Source: Klebsiella pneumoniae
GTDB taxonomy: Bacteria; Desulfobacterota; Binatia; UBA12015
DNA: 64,000 nt
Direction: 5' to 3'
NCBI GenBank assembly: GCA_945872365.1
Contig: CAMBZJ010000011.1
Location: 1 to 64,000, forward strand
How positions within the stretch are numbered: the first letter of the stretch is position 1; each line of letters opens with the position of its first letter. Of this stretch, positions 54,302 through 63,611 are shown one piece after another. The position numbers were made by a program, and so were the translations under genes. The notes beneath the pieces are model-generated. The model did not search any database. It was given only the letters and a program-made list of their open reading frames with translations, and was not told where the DNA came from.

Positions 54302-56176
54302 ATGTTCCACGTGAAACAACCGCAGGTCATCGTCGTCGGTGGTGGCCATGCCGGCATCGAGGCCGCTCTCGCCGCGGCGCGGATGGGGGCTGAGACACTC
54401 CTGCTCACCCAGAACCTCGACCAGATCGGCCAGATGTCCTGCAACCCCGCGATAGGAGGCGTCGGCAAGGGTCACCTGGTAAAGGAGATCGACGCGCTGG
54501 GTGGCGAAATGGCCCGTGCCATCGATGCGACCGGGATCCAGTTCCGGACCCTGAACACGCGCAAGGGGCCCGCCGTTCGCGCTTCGCGCGCCCAGGCCGA
54601 CAAGCTCGCCTACCGCCGGCACATGAAGCGGGTCGTCGAGAATCATGCTGGTCTCGAGATACGGCAGGCTTCCATCGAGCGGCTGCTGGTCGAGAACGGG
54701 CGGGTGATCGGCGTCGAGTCGTCTCTCGGCGAAGTCTTCGAGGCGGCTGCCGTGATCCTGACCACGGGGACTTTTTTGCGTGGCTTGATTCATGTCGGGG
54801 ACCGTCAATTCCCAGGCGGACGCGCTGGCGATGCTGCATCCGAGGGACTCTCCCCGCACCTGGAGTCTCTGGGCTTTCGTGTCGGTCGTCTCAAGACCGG
54901 AACTTGCCCCCGGCTGGATGCGCGAACGATCCGGTTCGAGTCTCTGGAAGAGCAGGCCGGCGACGAGGCGCCCACCCCTTTCTCCTTTCGAAACAGCCGG
55001 ATCGAGCAGACCCAGATCCCCTGCCACATCACCTATACGACCCCCGAAACGCATGCGCTGATCTCCGCCAACCTCGACCGCTCGGCCATGTTCGGTGGCC
55101 GAATCCAGAGCCGTGGCCCACGCTACTGCCCGTCCATCGAGGACAAGGTGGTTCGCTTCGCCGACAAGCCTCGGCATCAGGTGTTTCTGGAGCCCGAGGG
55201 TCGCGACACGGTCGAGATCTACCCCAACGGCCTCTCGACCTCCCTGCCGCTCGACGTCCAGGTGGCCATGATTCGCTCGATCCCGGGCCTGGAAGAGGCC
55301 GTGATCATGCGGCCGGGCTACGCCATCGAATATGATTTCGTCGACCCGTTGGAGCTGAAGCCGAGCCTGGAGACCAAGCGCCTTGCAGGCCTGTTCCTCG
55401 CCGGCCAGATCAACGGCACGACGGGCTACGAAGAGGCCGCAGCGCAGGGTCTGATGGCGGGCATCAACGCCGTTCGCAGGCTGCGCGAGGAAGACGCCAT
55501 CGTCCTCGCGAGGGACACGGCCTACATCGGCGTACTGGTCGACGACCTGGTGACCCAAGGGGTCGGGGGCGAGCCCTACAGGATGTTCACGTCACGCGCT
55601 GAACATCGATTGCTGCTGCGCGAGGACAATGCCGACCGCCGGCTGCGGGCGATCGCGTGCGAGGCGGGTCTGCTTTCCGCAGCCGAGGGCGAGGCCGCGG
55701 CTGTCAAGGACGCGGAGGCTTCGCGCCTGGCCCGCACCCTCGAAGGACACCGCTTTCTCCCCGACAGCGAGACGAACCGGAGGCTCGAGACGCTCGGAAT
55801 TGCGGCGATCCGCCGGCCGACATCCGCCGCGGATCTAGCCCGCCGGCCCGAGATCGGCTGGCCTGAGTTGGTCGCCCTGGGCTTCGAGAGGCCGCGGGAC
55901 GAGCGGATGGGCGCCTCGATCCTCCTCGATCTGAAGTACGAAGGCTACGTTGTCCGACAAGAGGAATTGGTGGCACGAACTCGACGGCTGGAGGAAACCC
56001 GACTGCCCGAGGACACCGATTTCGCCTCGATCTCGGGGCTCTCGGCCGAGGCGCGCGAGAAGTTGGCCGCCATCCGACCAAGAACCCTCGGCCAGGCGTC
56101 CCGCATTCCGGGCATGACACCTGCCGCGATTTCACTGCTCGGCATCCACCTGCGTCGGAATCGCGCTTCGCGTTGA
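54302..56176 (+). CDS. mnmG: tRNA uridine-5-carboxymethylaminomethyl modification enzyme
   Basis: FAD-dependent partner of MnmE. The N-terminus [20 protein letters not shown] is encoded across a parS-like site and followed by the FAD-binding motif GGGHAG. Conserved [13 protein letters not shown] and the C-terminal helical domain ([27 protein letters not shown]) are present. Length ~624 is standard. ATG 54302 is preferred; a GTG at 54287 overlapping the mnmE stop is also in frame. Confidence 0.97.
   Translation: MFHVKQPQVIVVGGGHAGIEAALAAARMGAETLLLTQNLDQIGQMSCNPAIGGVGKGHLVKEIDALGGEMARAIDATGIQFRTLNTRKGPAVRASRAQADKLAYRRHMKRVVENHAGLEIRQASIERLLVENGRVIGVESSLGEVFEAAAVILTTGTFLRGLIHVGDRQFPGGRAGDAASEGLSPHLESLGFRVGRLKTGTCPRLDARTIRFESLEEQAGDEAPTPFSFRNSRIEQTQIPCHITYTTPETHALISANLDRSAMFGGRIQSRGPRYCPSIEDKVVRFADKPRHQVFLEPEGRDTVEIYPNGLSTSLPLDVQVAMIRSIPGLEEAVIMRPGYAIEYDFVDPLELKPSLETKRLAGLFLAGQINGTTGYEEAAAQGLMAGINAVRRLREEDAIVLARDTAYIGVLVDDLVTQGVGGEPYRMFTSRAEHRLLLREDNADRRLRAIACEAGLLSAAEGEAAAVKDAEASRLARTLEGHRFLPDSETNRRLETLGIAAIRRPTSAADLARRPEIGWPELVALGFERPRDERMGASILLDLKYEGYVVRQEELVARTRRLEETRLPEDTDFASISGLSAEAREKLAAIRPRTLGQASRIPGMTPAAISLLGIHLRRNRASR
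54303..54318. promoter_or_regulatory. parS-like ParB-binding site over the mnmG start codon
   Basis: TGTTCCACGTGAAACA differs at one base from the parS consensus TGTTTCACGTGAAACA and includes two bases of the mnmG ATG. The encoded MFHVKQ is the common mark of a parS at this place. Confidence 0.8.
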
Positions 56177-56187
56177 GGTTCGGCGGG

Positions 56188-56856
56188 ATGGGAAGCTCAA
56201 GTTCCCCGCCGGGCCATACCAGGGCGCGGCTTCTAGCGGGGGCCGCCCGACTGGCGGTGCCGCTCGCGAGCGATCAAGTCGATGCGCTGGAAGCCTATGC
56301 GGAAGAACTCATGCTCTGGGCACCCCGCTTCAACCTGATCTCGATCCGCGACCTGGACTCTTTCGTCGATCGGCATCTCCTGGACTCCCTTGCCGCCGCT
56401 CCACTGATCGCGCCACTTGCAAGGCACCCGAGGATTCTCGACATCGGCAGTGGCGCAGGCCTGCCGGGGGTCCCGGTTGCGATCGCCACGCGGGCGGCAA
56501 GCGCGTACCTGGTCGAGCCTCGTCAGCACCGGGCGAGCTTCCTCCGATCAGTCGCTCGCCGGCTCCCTGGCTTCGGCCTCGAGATCGTCCCGAGGCGGAT
56601 CGAGGATGTGGATCCCGCCAGCAACGGAAATCTCGATGCGGTGCTCAGTCGCGCCACCCTGCCGCTCGACCAACTACTCGCCTGCTCGTCCACCTGCCTC
56701 AGAATTGGCGGTCTCTTGGTGTCCTTCAGGGCCATCGGACAACATGAGCACCCGGCCGCAGCGGCGAGCAGCTTCCGCAAACTTCAGGATCGGCTCTACT
56801 CCGTCGCGCCGGGCGCCCCGCAGATGAAGCTCTCCGTGTGGGAGCGGGAAGGCTGA
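56188..56856 (+). CDS. rsmG: 16S rRNA (guanine527-N7)-methyltransferase
   Basis: A ~222-residue S-adenosylmethionine methyltransferase acting on 16S rRNA. Motif I is LDIGSGAGLPGVPVAIA, preceded by the RsmG segment FNLISIRDLDSFVDRHLLDSL, and SRATLPLDQLL follows. ATG 56188 is chosen; a TTG at 56173 overlapping the mnmG stop is an alternative. Gene order mnmG-rsmG-parA-parB is conserved in many bacteria. Confidence 0.92.
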   Translation: MGSSSSPPGHTRARLLAGAARLAVPLASDQVDALEAYAEELMLWAPRFNLISIRDLDSFVDRHLLDSLAAAPLIAPLARHPRILDIGSGAGLPGVPVAIATRAASAYLVEPRQHRASFLRSVARRLPGFGLEIVPRRIEDVDPASNGNLDAVLSRATLPLDQLLACSSTCLRIGGLLVSFRAIGQHEHPAAAASSFRKLQDRLYSVAPGAPQMKLSVWEREG

Positions 56857-56876
56857 GAAACCTGTCAGACCAAGCT

Positions 56877-56892
56877 TGTTTCACGTGAAACA
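56877..56892. promoter_or_regulatory. parS: parS centromere site (exact consensus)
   Basis: TGTTTCACGTGAAACA is an exact copy of the chromosomal parS consensus and a perfect 16-bp palindrome, 52 bases before parA. It is expected to nucleate ParB loading near the origin. Confidence 0.95.
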
Positions 56893-56944
56893 TTGCTTTC
56901 GGTTTCTTTTTCGCAAGGCGATCTGGTACCTTGAGGTCAACCCG

Positions 56945-57721
56945 ATGAGTCGCGTGTTCTCGATCGTCAATCAGAAGGGTGGCGTGGGCAAGACGACCAC
57001 CGCCGTCAACCTGTCCGCCGCCCTGGCAATCGGTGGTAACACTGTTTTGCTAATTGATGTTGACCCGCAGTGTAGCGCGACCAGCGGCGTCGGGATTCGA
57101 CAGGAGCGCGGTGAGGCCTCGTCCTACGAGGTCCTGCTCGGCCACATCGGGGCCGACGAAGCGTTGCGCAAGACCATGTTGCCGGGACTGCAGTTGATTC
57201 CCGCCAGCCGGGACCTCGTCGGGGCCGAGATTGAACTCGTGCCGCTCGATCGCCGGGATCTCCGTCTGAAGGAGGCGATCGCCGAAATCCGCCACCGTTA
57301 CGACTACGTCGTGATCGATTGCCCACCCTCGCTGGGACTCGTGACGCTCAACGCGCTCATCGCGAGCGATTCCATCCTGATTCCCCTACAGTGCGAGTAC
57401 TACGCCCTCGAGGGTCTCTCGGCCTTGCTCGAAACCGTGTCCCTGGTGCGCGACCGACTCAACCCCGATCTCGAAATCGAGGGGTTGCTGCTCACGATGT
57501 TCGACGGCCGCAACACCCTGAGTCGGCAGGTCGCCGAAGACGTGCGCGCGCACTTCCCCGACAAGGTGTTCGCGACGGTCGTGCCGAGAAACGTCCGACT
57601 GAGCGAAAGCCCGAGCCACGGCCTTCCGGCGGTGCTCTATGACCCGACCTCGCGCGGCGCAGTCGCCTACGGCGAACTAGCCCGAGAGCTTGCGTCGCAA
57701 CTCGCCGCACACGATCGCTGA
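56945..57721 (+). CDS. parA: Chromosome-partitioning ATPase ParA/Soj
   Basis: A 258-residue ParA with the deviant Walker A KGGVGKTTTAVN at residues 11-22, including the signature Lys, and the switch motifs DVDPQCSATSG and DYVVIDCPPSLG. It drives segregation of parS-ParB complexes. ATG 56945 gives the standard SRVFSIVNQKGG start. The parS site lies upstream, and parB follows in the same orientation after 31 bases. Confidence 0.98.
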   Translation: MSRVFSIVNQKGGVGKTTTAVNLSAALAIGGNTVLLIDVDPQCSATSGVGIRQERGEASSYEVLLGHIGADEALRKTMLPGLQLIPASRDLVGAEIELVPLDRRDLRLKEAIAEIRHRYDYVVIDCPPSLGLVTLNALIASDSILIPLQCEYYALEGLSALLETVSLVRDRLNPDLEIEGLLLTMFDGRNTLSRQVAEDVRAHFPDKVFATVVPRNVRLSESPSHGLPAVLYDPTSRGAVAYGELARELASQLAAHDR

Positions 57722-57752
57722 ATCACGGACAAGCCACCAGGAGGAGGTCAGG

Positions 57753-58670
57753 ATGCGGCAGGCGCTCGGCAAGGGAATCGGGGCCCTCATTCCTTCGGCA
57801 CCACCACGGCCGCAGGCGGAGTCGGCCGAGGGTGGCCCGGGATCCGGCGCTCAGCCGGGGACACGCGGCTTCGGCCGGGAGATCCCGGTCGATTCGATCG
57901 TCGCGAATCCGCGTCAGCCGCGCTCGCACTTCGATCCCGAAGCGATCGCGGAACTCGCCGAATCCATCCGTACCCACGGCGTCCTCCAGCCGATACTCGT
58001 CCGCTCGCTCGAAGATGGACGCTACGAGCTGATCGCGGGGGAGCGGCGCCTGCGCGCATCGCGCGCCGTGGGAATCGCGACGATCCCGGCCCTCGTCAAG
58101 CAGACGGCGGAGGACGACAGCCTCGTTCTCGCCATCGTCGAAAACGTCCAGCGCGCCCAACTCTCTGCCCTCGAAGAGGCTCGCGCCTACCGGGCCCTCC
58201 TCGATGAATTTGGCTTGACACAGGATGCTGTGGCAACCCGGGTCGGCAAGAGCCGGCCCGCGGTCGCGAACTCCATGCGCCTCCTGCTGTTGCCCGACGA
58301 GATCCAGATGGAACTCGAGAAGGGAAACTTGACACCCGGCCATGCACGCGCGCTCCTCGCACTCGATGGAGATACGGCTCGAACGACGCTCGGCCGCGAA
58401 GTCGTCCAGCGTCGTCTTTCCGTGCGCCAGACCGAGGCCGCCGTGAAAGACTCGGCCGCGGCCGGCAAGTCCCCACGCCGTGGCGATCCGGACATCGCGA
58501 GGATGGAGTCCGATCTCAGGCGACTTCTCGGGAGCAAGGTCGGGATTCACTCTGGAAAGGACGGCGCGGGCAAGATCGAGATAGCGTTCTACTCCGACGA
58601 CGACCTCGCCCGACTCATCGATCTTCTCGGAACCGTCCGCCCACAGATGGCGAGAAGCGCGCGGGCCTAG
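57753..58670 (+). CDS. parB: Chromosome-partitioning protein ParB
   Basis: A 305-residue ParB starting with the ParA-interacting RQALGKGIGALIP. The N-terminal CTPase/nuclease-like domain has NPRQPRSHFDPEAI and GERRLRAS; the helix-turn-helix region has EFGLTQDAVATRVGKSRPAV; a C-terminal dimerisation domain follows. Strong AGGAGGAGG site before the ATG. Both parS sites in this window are its expected targets. Confidence 0.98.
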   Translation: MRQALGKGIGALIPSAPPRPQAESAEGGPGSGAQPGTRGFGREIPVDSIVANPRQPRSHFDPEAIAELAESIRTHGVLQPILVRSLEDGRYELIAGERRLRASRAVGIATIPALVKQTAEDDSLVLAIVENVQRAQLSALEEARAYRALLDEFGLTQDAVATRVGKSRPAVANSMRLLLLPDEIQMELEKGNLTPGHARALLALDGDTARTTLGREVVQRRLSVRQTEAAVKDSAAAGKSPRRGDPDIARMESDLRRLLGSKVGIHSGKDGAGKIEIAFYSDDDLARLIDLLGTVRPQMARSARA

Positions 58671-58723
58671 TTCCAACTCCCTGACGCACAGAATGCGGCG
58701 CCCTAATACCTGTTGCGCAGTTT

Positions 58724-58752
58724 TTGACATCTTCCCTGCTAGGTGGTAGGCC
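58724..58752 (+). promoter_or_regulatory. Possible sigma-70-like promoter for the bactofilin gene
   Basis: An exact TTGACA (58724-58729) is followed after 17 bases by TAGGCC, a weak -10, 84 bases before the bactofilin ATG. No terminator-like hairpin is visible after parB. Confidence 0.35.
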
Positions 58753-58836
58753 CCGGAGATTGGCTTTCCGATGGGTCGAAAGCCGCCGTCGGGATCTGCA
58801 ATCTGCACTTCACTTCTCCCGGGAAACGGAGGCCGA

Positions 58837-59421
58837 ATGGCTCTCTTTCGCAAGGACCGCGACCGGAGCGACCAGCTGACTTCGGGTGAGCGAGAAGACG
58901 GACTCGCAGACTCGGATCGAAACGTCGCGGCCCGCAACTTCAACGTCCATGGCTCGGGGCAGGGGGTGAACGTGTCGGCCGACAAGTCCTTCGACGCAGC
59001 CACGGTCACCGCTTTTCTGGGGCAGGGTACCCGCCTCACCGGGAAGGTCGCCTTCGAAGGACCCGCACGCATCGAGGGCCAGGTCGAAGGAGAGATCGTC
59101 GCGAGCGAAACCTTGTGGATCGGCGAGTCCGCGGTGCTCAATGCGCAGATCGCGGGAGCGACCGTGATCATCCACGGCAAGGTCACCGGCGACATCACGG
59201 CATCGCGCCGACTCGAGATCCGGGCGCCGGGCCGGCTCTACGGGAACGTCACCACTCCGAGCCTCGTCATCGAGGAGGGCGTCATCTTCGAGGGTCACTG
59301 CTCGATGGGTGCGGCGGAAAACAAGGGGGCCAAGGTCACCGTCCTCGCCAAGGAGGACAAGCCGCAAGTGGGCGCCGGCTCGACGCCGCCCCTGAAGGCC
59401 CAGGGCGGCGAGGCGAAGTAG
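58837..59421 (+). CDS. Bactofilin family cytoskeletal protein
   Basis: A ~194-residue protein with a disordered charged N-terminus and the bactofilin beta-helix domain from residue ~60 (GQGTRLTGKVAFEGPARIEG, GEIVASETLWIGESAVLNA, GKVTGDITASRRLEIRAPGR). The C-terminal tail is short and Lys-rich. Polymer scaffolds of this family organise chromosome-segregation or cell-wall machinery; in myxobacteria bactofilins sit close to parABS, which fits this location. GGAGG precedes the ATG at 58837. Confidence 0.93.
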   Translation: MALFRKDRDRSDQLTSGEREDGLADSDRNVAARNFNVHGSGQGVNVSADKSFDAATVTAFLGQGTRLTGKVAFEGPARIEGQVEGEIVASETLWIGESAVLNAQIAGATVIIHGKVTGDITASRRLEIRAPGRLYGNVTTPSLVIEEGVIFEGHCSMGAAENKGAKVTVLAKEDKPQVGAGSTPPLKAQGGEAK

Positions 59422-59504
59422 CCGCGGCCGCGGACGAACCCGCGAGACCCAGCTGCGTTCCTCAGGTCGAACGCGGCCGCCTCGCTCCGCGAGAGAACCC
59501 GACG

Positions 59505-59945
59505 ATGCTCCAACTGCCGCCAGACGAAACCTTCTACGTCGAGGTCCTGCTTTTCCTCGGCTTCGCCTTCCTCATGCGCAGGCTCATCTGGGAGCCCCTG
59601 CTGCACGCCCTTCACGAGCGCTCCAAGAGCACCATCGGTGCGCAGAAGGAGGCCGCCGCCATGAAGGAAGAGGCCGCCGCCCTCCGTAAGCGCATGGAGT
59701 CGACGATCGAGCAGGCACGGATTGCGGGCAACGATGCAGGCGAGGCCGTGCGTCGCGAGGCCGAGGCCGAGGAGCGACGCCTCCTCGACGCGGCCCACGT
59801 CGAAGCGGCAAGCGTTCTCGACGAGGTGCGGAGTCGCGTGGCGCGCGAGACCGAGGCGGCGCGCAGCGAATTGCGGTCACACGCGGAAACTCTCGCGGCC
59901 AGCGCCGCCGAGCGCATCCTCGAGCGGCCCCTGGTGCAGTCGTGA
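59505..59945 (+). CDS. ATP synthase F0 subunit b' (peripheral stalk)
   Basis: A 146-residue subunit with one N-terminal membrane helix (FYVEVLLFLGFAFLMRRLIW) and a long Ala/Glu/Arg-rich helical stalk (~40-140). It lies directly upstream of a second b-type subunit, so the synthase has a b/b' heterodimer stalk. Its TGA overlaps the GTG start of the next gene. Confidence 0.9.
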   Translation: MLQLPPDETFYVEVLLFLGFAFLMRRLIWEPLLHALHERSKSTIGAQKEAAAMKEEAAALRKRMESTIEQARIAGNDAGEAVRREAEAEERRLLDAAHVEAASVLDEVRSRVARETEAARSELRSHAETLAASAAERILERPLVQS

Positions 59946-60580
59946 AGTACCCGCTCTTCGGGTCCATGCGCCGACTGAGGGATCGACTCAGCGCCGTCGC
60001 CGCAGTCGGCTTGATCCTGCTGCCCGTCATCGCGCTCGCCGCCGAAGGGGAGGCCGGGCACGCGGCCGAACATCACGCTCCCTCGCCTTGGGGGCTCATC
60101 TATCCCTTCATCAACTTCGCTATCTACTCGTTCGTCCTCTGGCGCTACGCCTGGCCCGCCGTGCGCGACTATCTCTCCGACCGCCGTGCCAACACGCTCT
60201 CGGCGCTCGAAGCGGCGAAGAGCGTTCGCGCCGAGGCGGAGGCGCTCAAGGCGGAGTACGACGCGAAACTTCGCAACCTCGAGGCAGAAGCGGCCCGAGC
60301 GCGCGAGGAGGTGCTCGCGACGGCTCAGGTCGAAGCTCGCAACATCTTGGAGCAGGCACAGAAGTCCGCCGATCGGATTCGCAAGGATTCCCGCCTCGTC
60401 GCCGACGAGGAGGTCGCGCGCGCGCGTCGCACCCTTCAGGAAGAGAGTGCCGCGCTTGTCGCACGCCTCGCCGGGGAACTCGTCACCAAGCAGATCGGCC
60501 CGAACGACCAGGCGCGCTTCGTGAAGGACTTCGTCACCCAGACGCGCTCCGCCGCCATCGCGCCTGAAGGTTCCCGATGA
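59942..60580 (+). CDS. atpF: ATP synthase F0 subunit b
   Basis: A 212-residue b subunit with an extra signal-like leader (SAVAAVGLILLPVIALA), a His-rich segment, then the membrane anchor WGLIYPFINFAIYSFVLWRY and a long helical stalk. The additional leader is typical of deltaproteobacterial AtpF. GTG start overlaps the b' stop; its TGA overlaps the ATG of atpH (ATGA). Confidence 0.92.
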   Translation: MKYPLFGSMRRLRDRLSAVAAVGLILLPVIALAAEGEAGHAAEHHAPSPWGLIYPFINFAIYSFVLWRYAWPAVRDYLSDRRANTLSALEAAKSVRAEAEALKAEYDAKLRNLEAEAARAREEVLATAQVEARNILEQAQKSADRIRKDSRLVADEEVARARRTLQEESAALVARLAGELVTKQIGPNDQARFVKDFVTQTRSAAIAPEGSR

Positions 60581-61125
60581 CCGGCGCCCTCGCGAAGCGC
60601 TACGCACGCGCGCTCCTGGCCGTTGCTAGCGGCCAGGGTCGCGTCGAGGAGACCGCCGCCGAACTCGGTCGGACGGCGGTCTGGCTCGCCGACCCGGAGC
60701 TCGGGGGAGTCCTCGCATCGCCGATGCTCGGCGCCAAGGCACGGGCGGAATTGCTCGCGAGTATCGCCACCTCTCTCGACCTCTCGGCTCTGATGCGCGA
60801 CTTTCTCGCCGTACTCGCCGAAAAGGGCCGCATCGCCGAGTTCGGCGCGATCGACAAGGCCTTCGAGGCGATGGCCGATGAGTCCGCCGGGCGGGTTCGT
60901 GCGACGATTCGGTCGCCCCGCGCGATCGACGAGGCCGAACTCTCCGACTTGACGGGTGTTCTGGAGAAGATCGCTGGGCGCAAGGTCGTGCCCACCGTGG
61001 AGATCGAGCCCGCGCTCATCGGCGGTCTCACCGTCGAGATGCAGGGCACCGTGTACGACGGAAGCGTGCGTACGCAGCTCGAACGCCTGGCGCAGGCCAT
61101 GGCAAAGGACGCGGTCGCCGGCTGA
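60577..61125 (+). CDS. atpH: ATP synthase F1 subunit delta
   Basis: A 182-residue subunit linking F1 to the peripheral stalk. Pattern AKRYARALLAVA at the N-terminus, then DFLAVLAEKGRIAEF and the C-terminal VEIEPALIGGLTVEMQGTVYDGS. Length standard. Coupled to atpF by ATGA; a short hairpin separates it from atpA. Confidence 0.95.
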   Translation: MTGALAKRYARALLAVASGQGRVEETAAELGRTAVWLADPELGGVLASPMLGAKARAELLASIATSLDLSALMRDFLAVLAEKGRIAEFGAIDKAFEAMADESAGRVRATIRSPRAIDEAELSDLTGVLEKIAGRKVVPTVEIEPALIGGLTVEMQGTVYDGSVRTQLERLAQAMAKDAVAG

Positions 61126-61133
61126 CCAGAAGC

Positions 61134-61151
61134 GCCCTCCCGCTGGAGGGC
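61134..61151 (+). promoter_or_regulatory. Intra-operon hairpin between atpH and atpA
   Basis: GCCCTCC (61134-61140) pairs perfectly with 61145-61151 around a 4-base loop, nine bases past the atpH stop. A 7-bp stem inside a constitutive operon suggests RNA processing or partial termination rather than a full stop. Confidence 0.35.
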
Positions 61152-61206
61152 TCGTTTCAAGACGCCGACGCCCAAGGACAGCAGGACTCTAGAGGAGACC
61201 CAACCG

Positions 61207-62715
61207 ATGGCGATTCGCGCCGCAGAGATCAGCGACATCATCCGCCAGCAGCTCAAGGACTACGGCAAATCGCTGGAGGTCCGCGAGACGGGCACGGTGT
61301 TGTCGACGGGTGACGGCATCGCCCGCATCTACGGCCTCGAGCGCGCGGCGGTCGGAGAACTCCTCGAGTTCCCCCACGGCGTCTTCGGCATGGTCCTGAA
61401 CCTCGAAGAGGACAACGTCGGCGCCGCCCTGTTCGGCGAAGCGCAGGCGATCGGCGAGGGCGACGAGGTCCGGCGCACCGGCCGCATCGCCGAGGTGCCT
61501 GTCGGGCCGGAACTCCGCGGACGTGTCGTGAACGCGCTCGGCCAGGCGATCGACGGCAAGGGCGAGATCAAGAGCACGGAGACGCGGCGGATCGAGGTCA
61601 AGGCGCCCGGCATCGTCGACCGCCAGCCCGTCCGAGAGCCCCTCCAGACCGGCATCAAGGCCATCGACGCCCTGATCCCGATCGGCCGAGGTCAACGCGA
61701 GCTCATCATCGGCGACCGCCAGATCGGCAAGACCGCGCTCGCGATCGACACGATCATCAACCAGAAGGGCGGCGACGTGACGTGCATCTACGTCGCGATC
61801 GGCCAGAAGCGATCGACCGTCGCCCAGGTCGTGGAGCGCCTCACGCGATATGGCGCGATGGAGTACACCACCGTCGTCGCCGCGACGGCTTCGGAGTCAG
61901 CACCCCTCCAGTTCATCGCTCCCTACTCCGGCTGCGCGATGGGCGAGTACTTCCGCGACAACGGCCAGCATGCGCTGGTGATCTACGACGATCTCTCGAA
62001 GCAGGCCGTCGCCTATCGCCAGCTATCGCTGCTCCTGCGCCGCCCACCGGGCCGCGAGGCGTTCCCCGGCGACGTGTTCTACCTCCACTCGCGGCTCCTC
62101 GAGCGTGCCGCCAAGATGTCGTCCGAGCGCGGCGGCGGCTCGCTCACCGCACTCCCGATCATCGAGACCCTCGCCGGCGACGTCTCCGCCTACATCCCGA
62201 CCAACGTCATCTCGATCACCGACGGACAGATCTTCCTGGAGTCCGACCTGTTCTACTCGGGTGTCCGACCCGCGGTGAACCCGGGCATCTCCGTCAGCCG
62301 CGTGGGCGGCTCCGCCCAGGTGAAGGCGATGCGCCAAGTGGCCGGAACGCTGCGCCTCGATCTCGCCCAGTACCGCGAGCTCGCGGCCTTCGCCCAGTTC
62401 GGATCCGACCTCGACGTCGCCACGCAGAAGCAGCTCTCCCGCGGCGCGCGCCTCATGGAGGTCCTGAAGCAGAAGCAGTACGAACCGCTTCCCGTCGAGA
62501 AGCAGGTCCTCATCGTCTTCGCGGCGACCAACGGCTTCGTCGACGACCTGCCGGTCGAGGACGTCGGACGCTTCGAGCGCGACCTGTATGCGTTCGTGGA
62601 GAGCCGCCACCCGCAGCTTCTCTCCGACATCAAGTCGAAGCGAGAGCTCGGCGACGAACTGAAGAAGCAGGTGGCTGCAGCCATCGACGACTTCAAGAAG
62701 ACCTTCGTGAAGTAA
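61207..62715 (+). CDS. atpA: ATP synthase F1 subunit alpha
   Basis: A 502-residue F1 subunit with the regulatory nucleotide site. Motifs: [13 protein letters not shown], Walker [14 protein letters not shown], and the alpha signature [24 protein letters not shown] precedes the ATG. The stop TAA overlaps the ATG of atpG by one base. Confidence 0.98.
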   Translation: MAIRAAEISDIIRQQLKDYGKSLEVRETGTVLSTGDGIARIYGLERAAVGELLEFPHGVFGMVLNLEEDNVGAALFGEAQAIGEGDEVRRTGRIAEVPVGPELRGRVVNALGQAIDGKGEIKSTETRRIEVKAPGIVDRQPVREPLQTGIKAIDALIPIGRGQRELIIGDRQIGKTALAIDTIINQKGGDVTCIYVAIGQKRSTVAQVVERLTRYGAMEYTTVVAATASESAPLQFIAPYSGCAMGEYFRDNGQHALVIYDDLSKQAVAYRQLSLLLRRPPGREAFPGDVFYLHSRLLERAAKMSSERGGGSLTALPIIETLAGDVSAYIPTNVISITDGQIFLESDLFYSGVRPAVNPGISVSRVGGSAQVKAMRQVAGTLRLDLAQYRELAAFAQFGSDLDVATQKQLSRGARLMEVLKQKQYEPLPVEKQVLIVFAATNGFVDDLPVEDVGRFERDLYAFVESRHPQLLSDIKSKRELGDELKKQVAAAIDDFKKTFVK

Positions 62716-63584
62716 TGCCGAGTCTCAAGGCCATCCGAAGGCGCATCGGGTCGGTGCGCAGCACGCAGCAGATCACCAGGGCGATGAAGATGGTCGCTGC
62801 GGCAAAGCTGCGCCGAGCCCAGGAAGCCGCGATCGCGTCGCGCCCCTACTCGAAGAAGCTCGAGGCGATGGTCTCGAGTCTGGCGAGCCGGGTCGACGAA
62901 AAGGCTCACCCCCTGCTGCGCGTCCCCGAAATCGAGGGCCGCATTCTCTTCTTCGTGATCACCAGCGATCGAGGATTGTGCGGCGGCTACAACGCCAACA
63001 TAGGGCGACTCGCCGAGAACTTCCTCCGCGAGCGCTCCGGCACCGCCGAGATCCGTATCGTCGGGGTTGGTCGCAAGGGAGCGGACGCGCTGCGGCGGCG
63101 GGGCTTCGACGCGGCCGACCGCCACGCCATGCCGGCGGCAAGTGCCGCGGGCGAACTCGCCCGCGAACTCGCGCGCATCGCGACCCAGGCCTTCGTTGCC
63201 GGCGAGGCCGACGCGGTCTACCTGGCCTATGCGGGCTTCCGCTCGGCCATGTCGCAGACCCCGACGATGGAGCGGCTGCTGCCTTTCGAGCGACTCGCTC
63301 CCGAAGCCGACGACACCTCGGCCAGCGATTACGTGTTCGAACCCGATCCCAACCGGATCATCGGATTCCTGCTGCCCCGATTGGTAGAGGTCCGCGTCCT
63401 GCACGGACTTCTCGAAGCCGCGGCGAGCGAGCAGGGGGCGCGGATGACCGCGATGGATTCGGCCACACGCAACGCATCGGACATGATCGAACGGCTGACG
63501 CTGGAATTGAACAGGGCCCGCCAGGCGGCCATCACGAAGGAACTCATGGAGATCATCGGCGGCGCCGAGGCGCTGAACGGCTGA
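62715..63584 (+). CDS. atpG: ATP synthase F1 subunit gamma
   Basis: A 289-residue rotor subunit with the conserved N-terminal ATRAMKMVAAAKLRRAQ-like helix (QQITRAMKMVAAAKLRRAQ), central SDRGLCGGYNANI and C-terminal MDSATRNASDMIERLTLELN helix that enters the alpha/beta ring. Overlaps atpA by one base. Confidence 0.97.
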   Translation: MPSLKAIRRRIGSVRSTQQITRAMKMVAAAKLRRAQEAAIASRPYSKKLEAMVSSLASRVDEKAHPLLRVPEIEGRILFFVITSDRGLCGGYNANIGRLAENFLRERSGTAEIRIVGVGRKGADALRRRGFDAADRHAMPAASAAGELARELARIATQAFVAGEADAVYLAYAGFRSAMSQTPTMERLLPFERLAPEADDTSASDYVFEPDPNRIIGFLLPRLVEVRVLHGLLEAAASEQGARMTAMDSATRNASDMIERLTLELNRARQAAITKELMEIIGGAEALNG

Positions 63585-63611
63585 CCCAGCCGACCGACGG
63601 AGACCGAGAAC

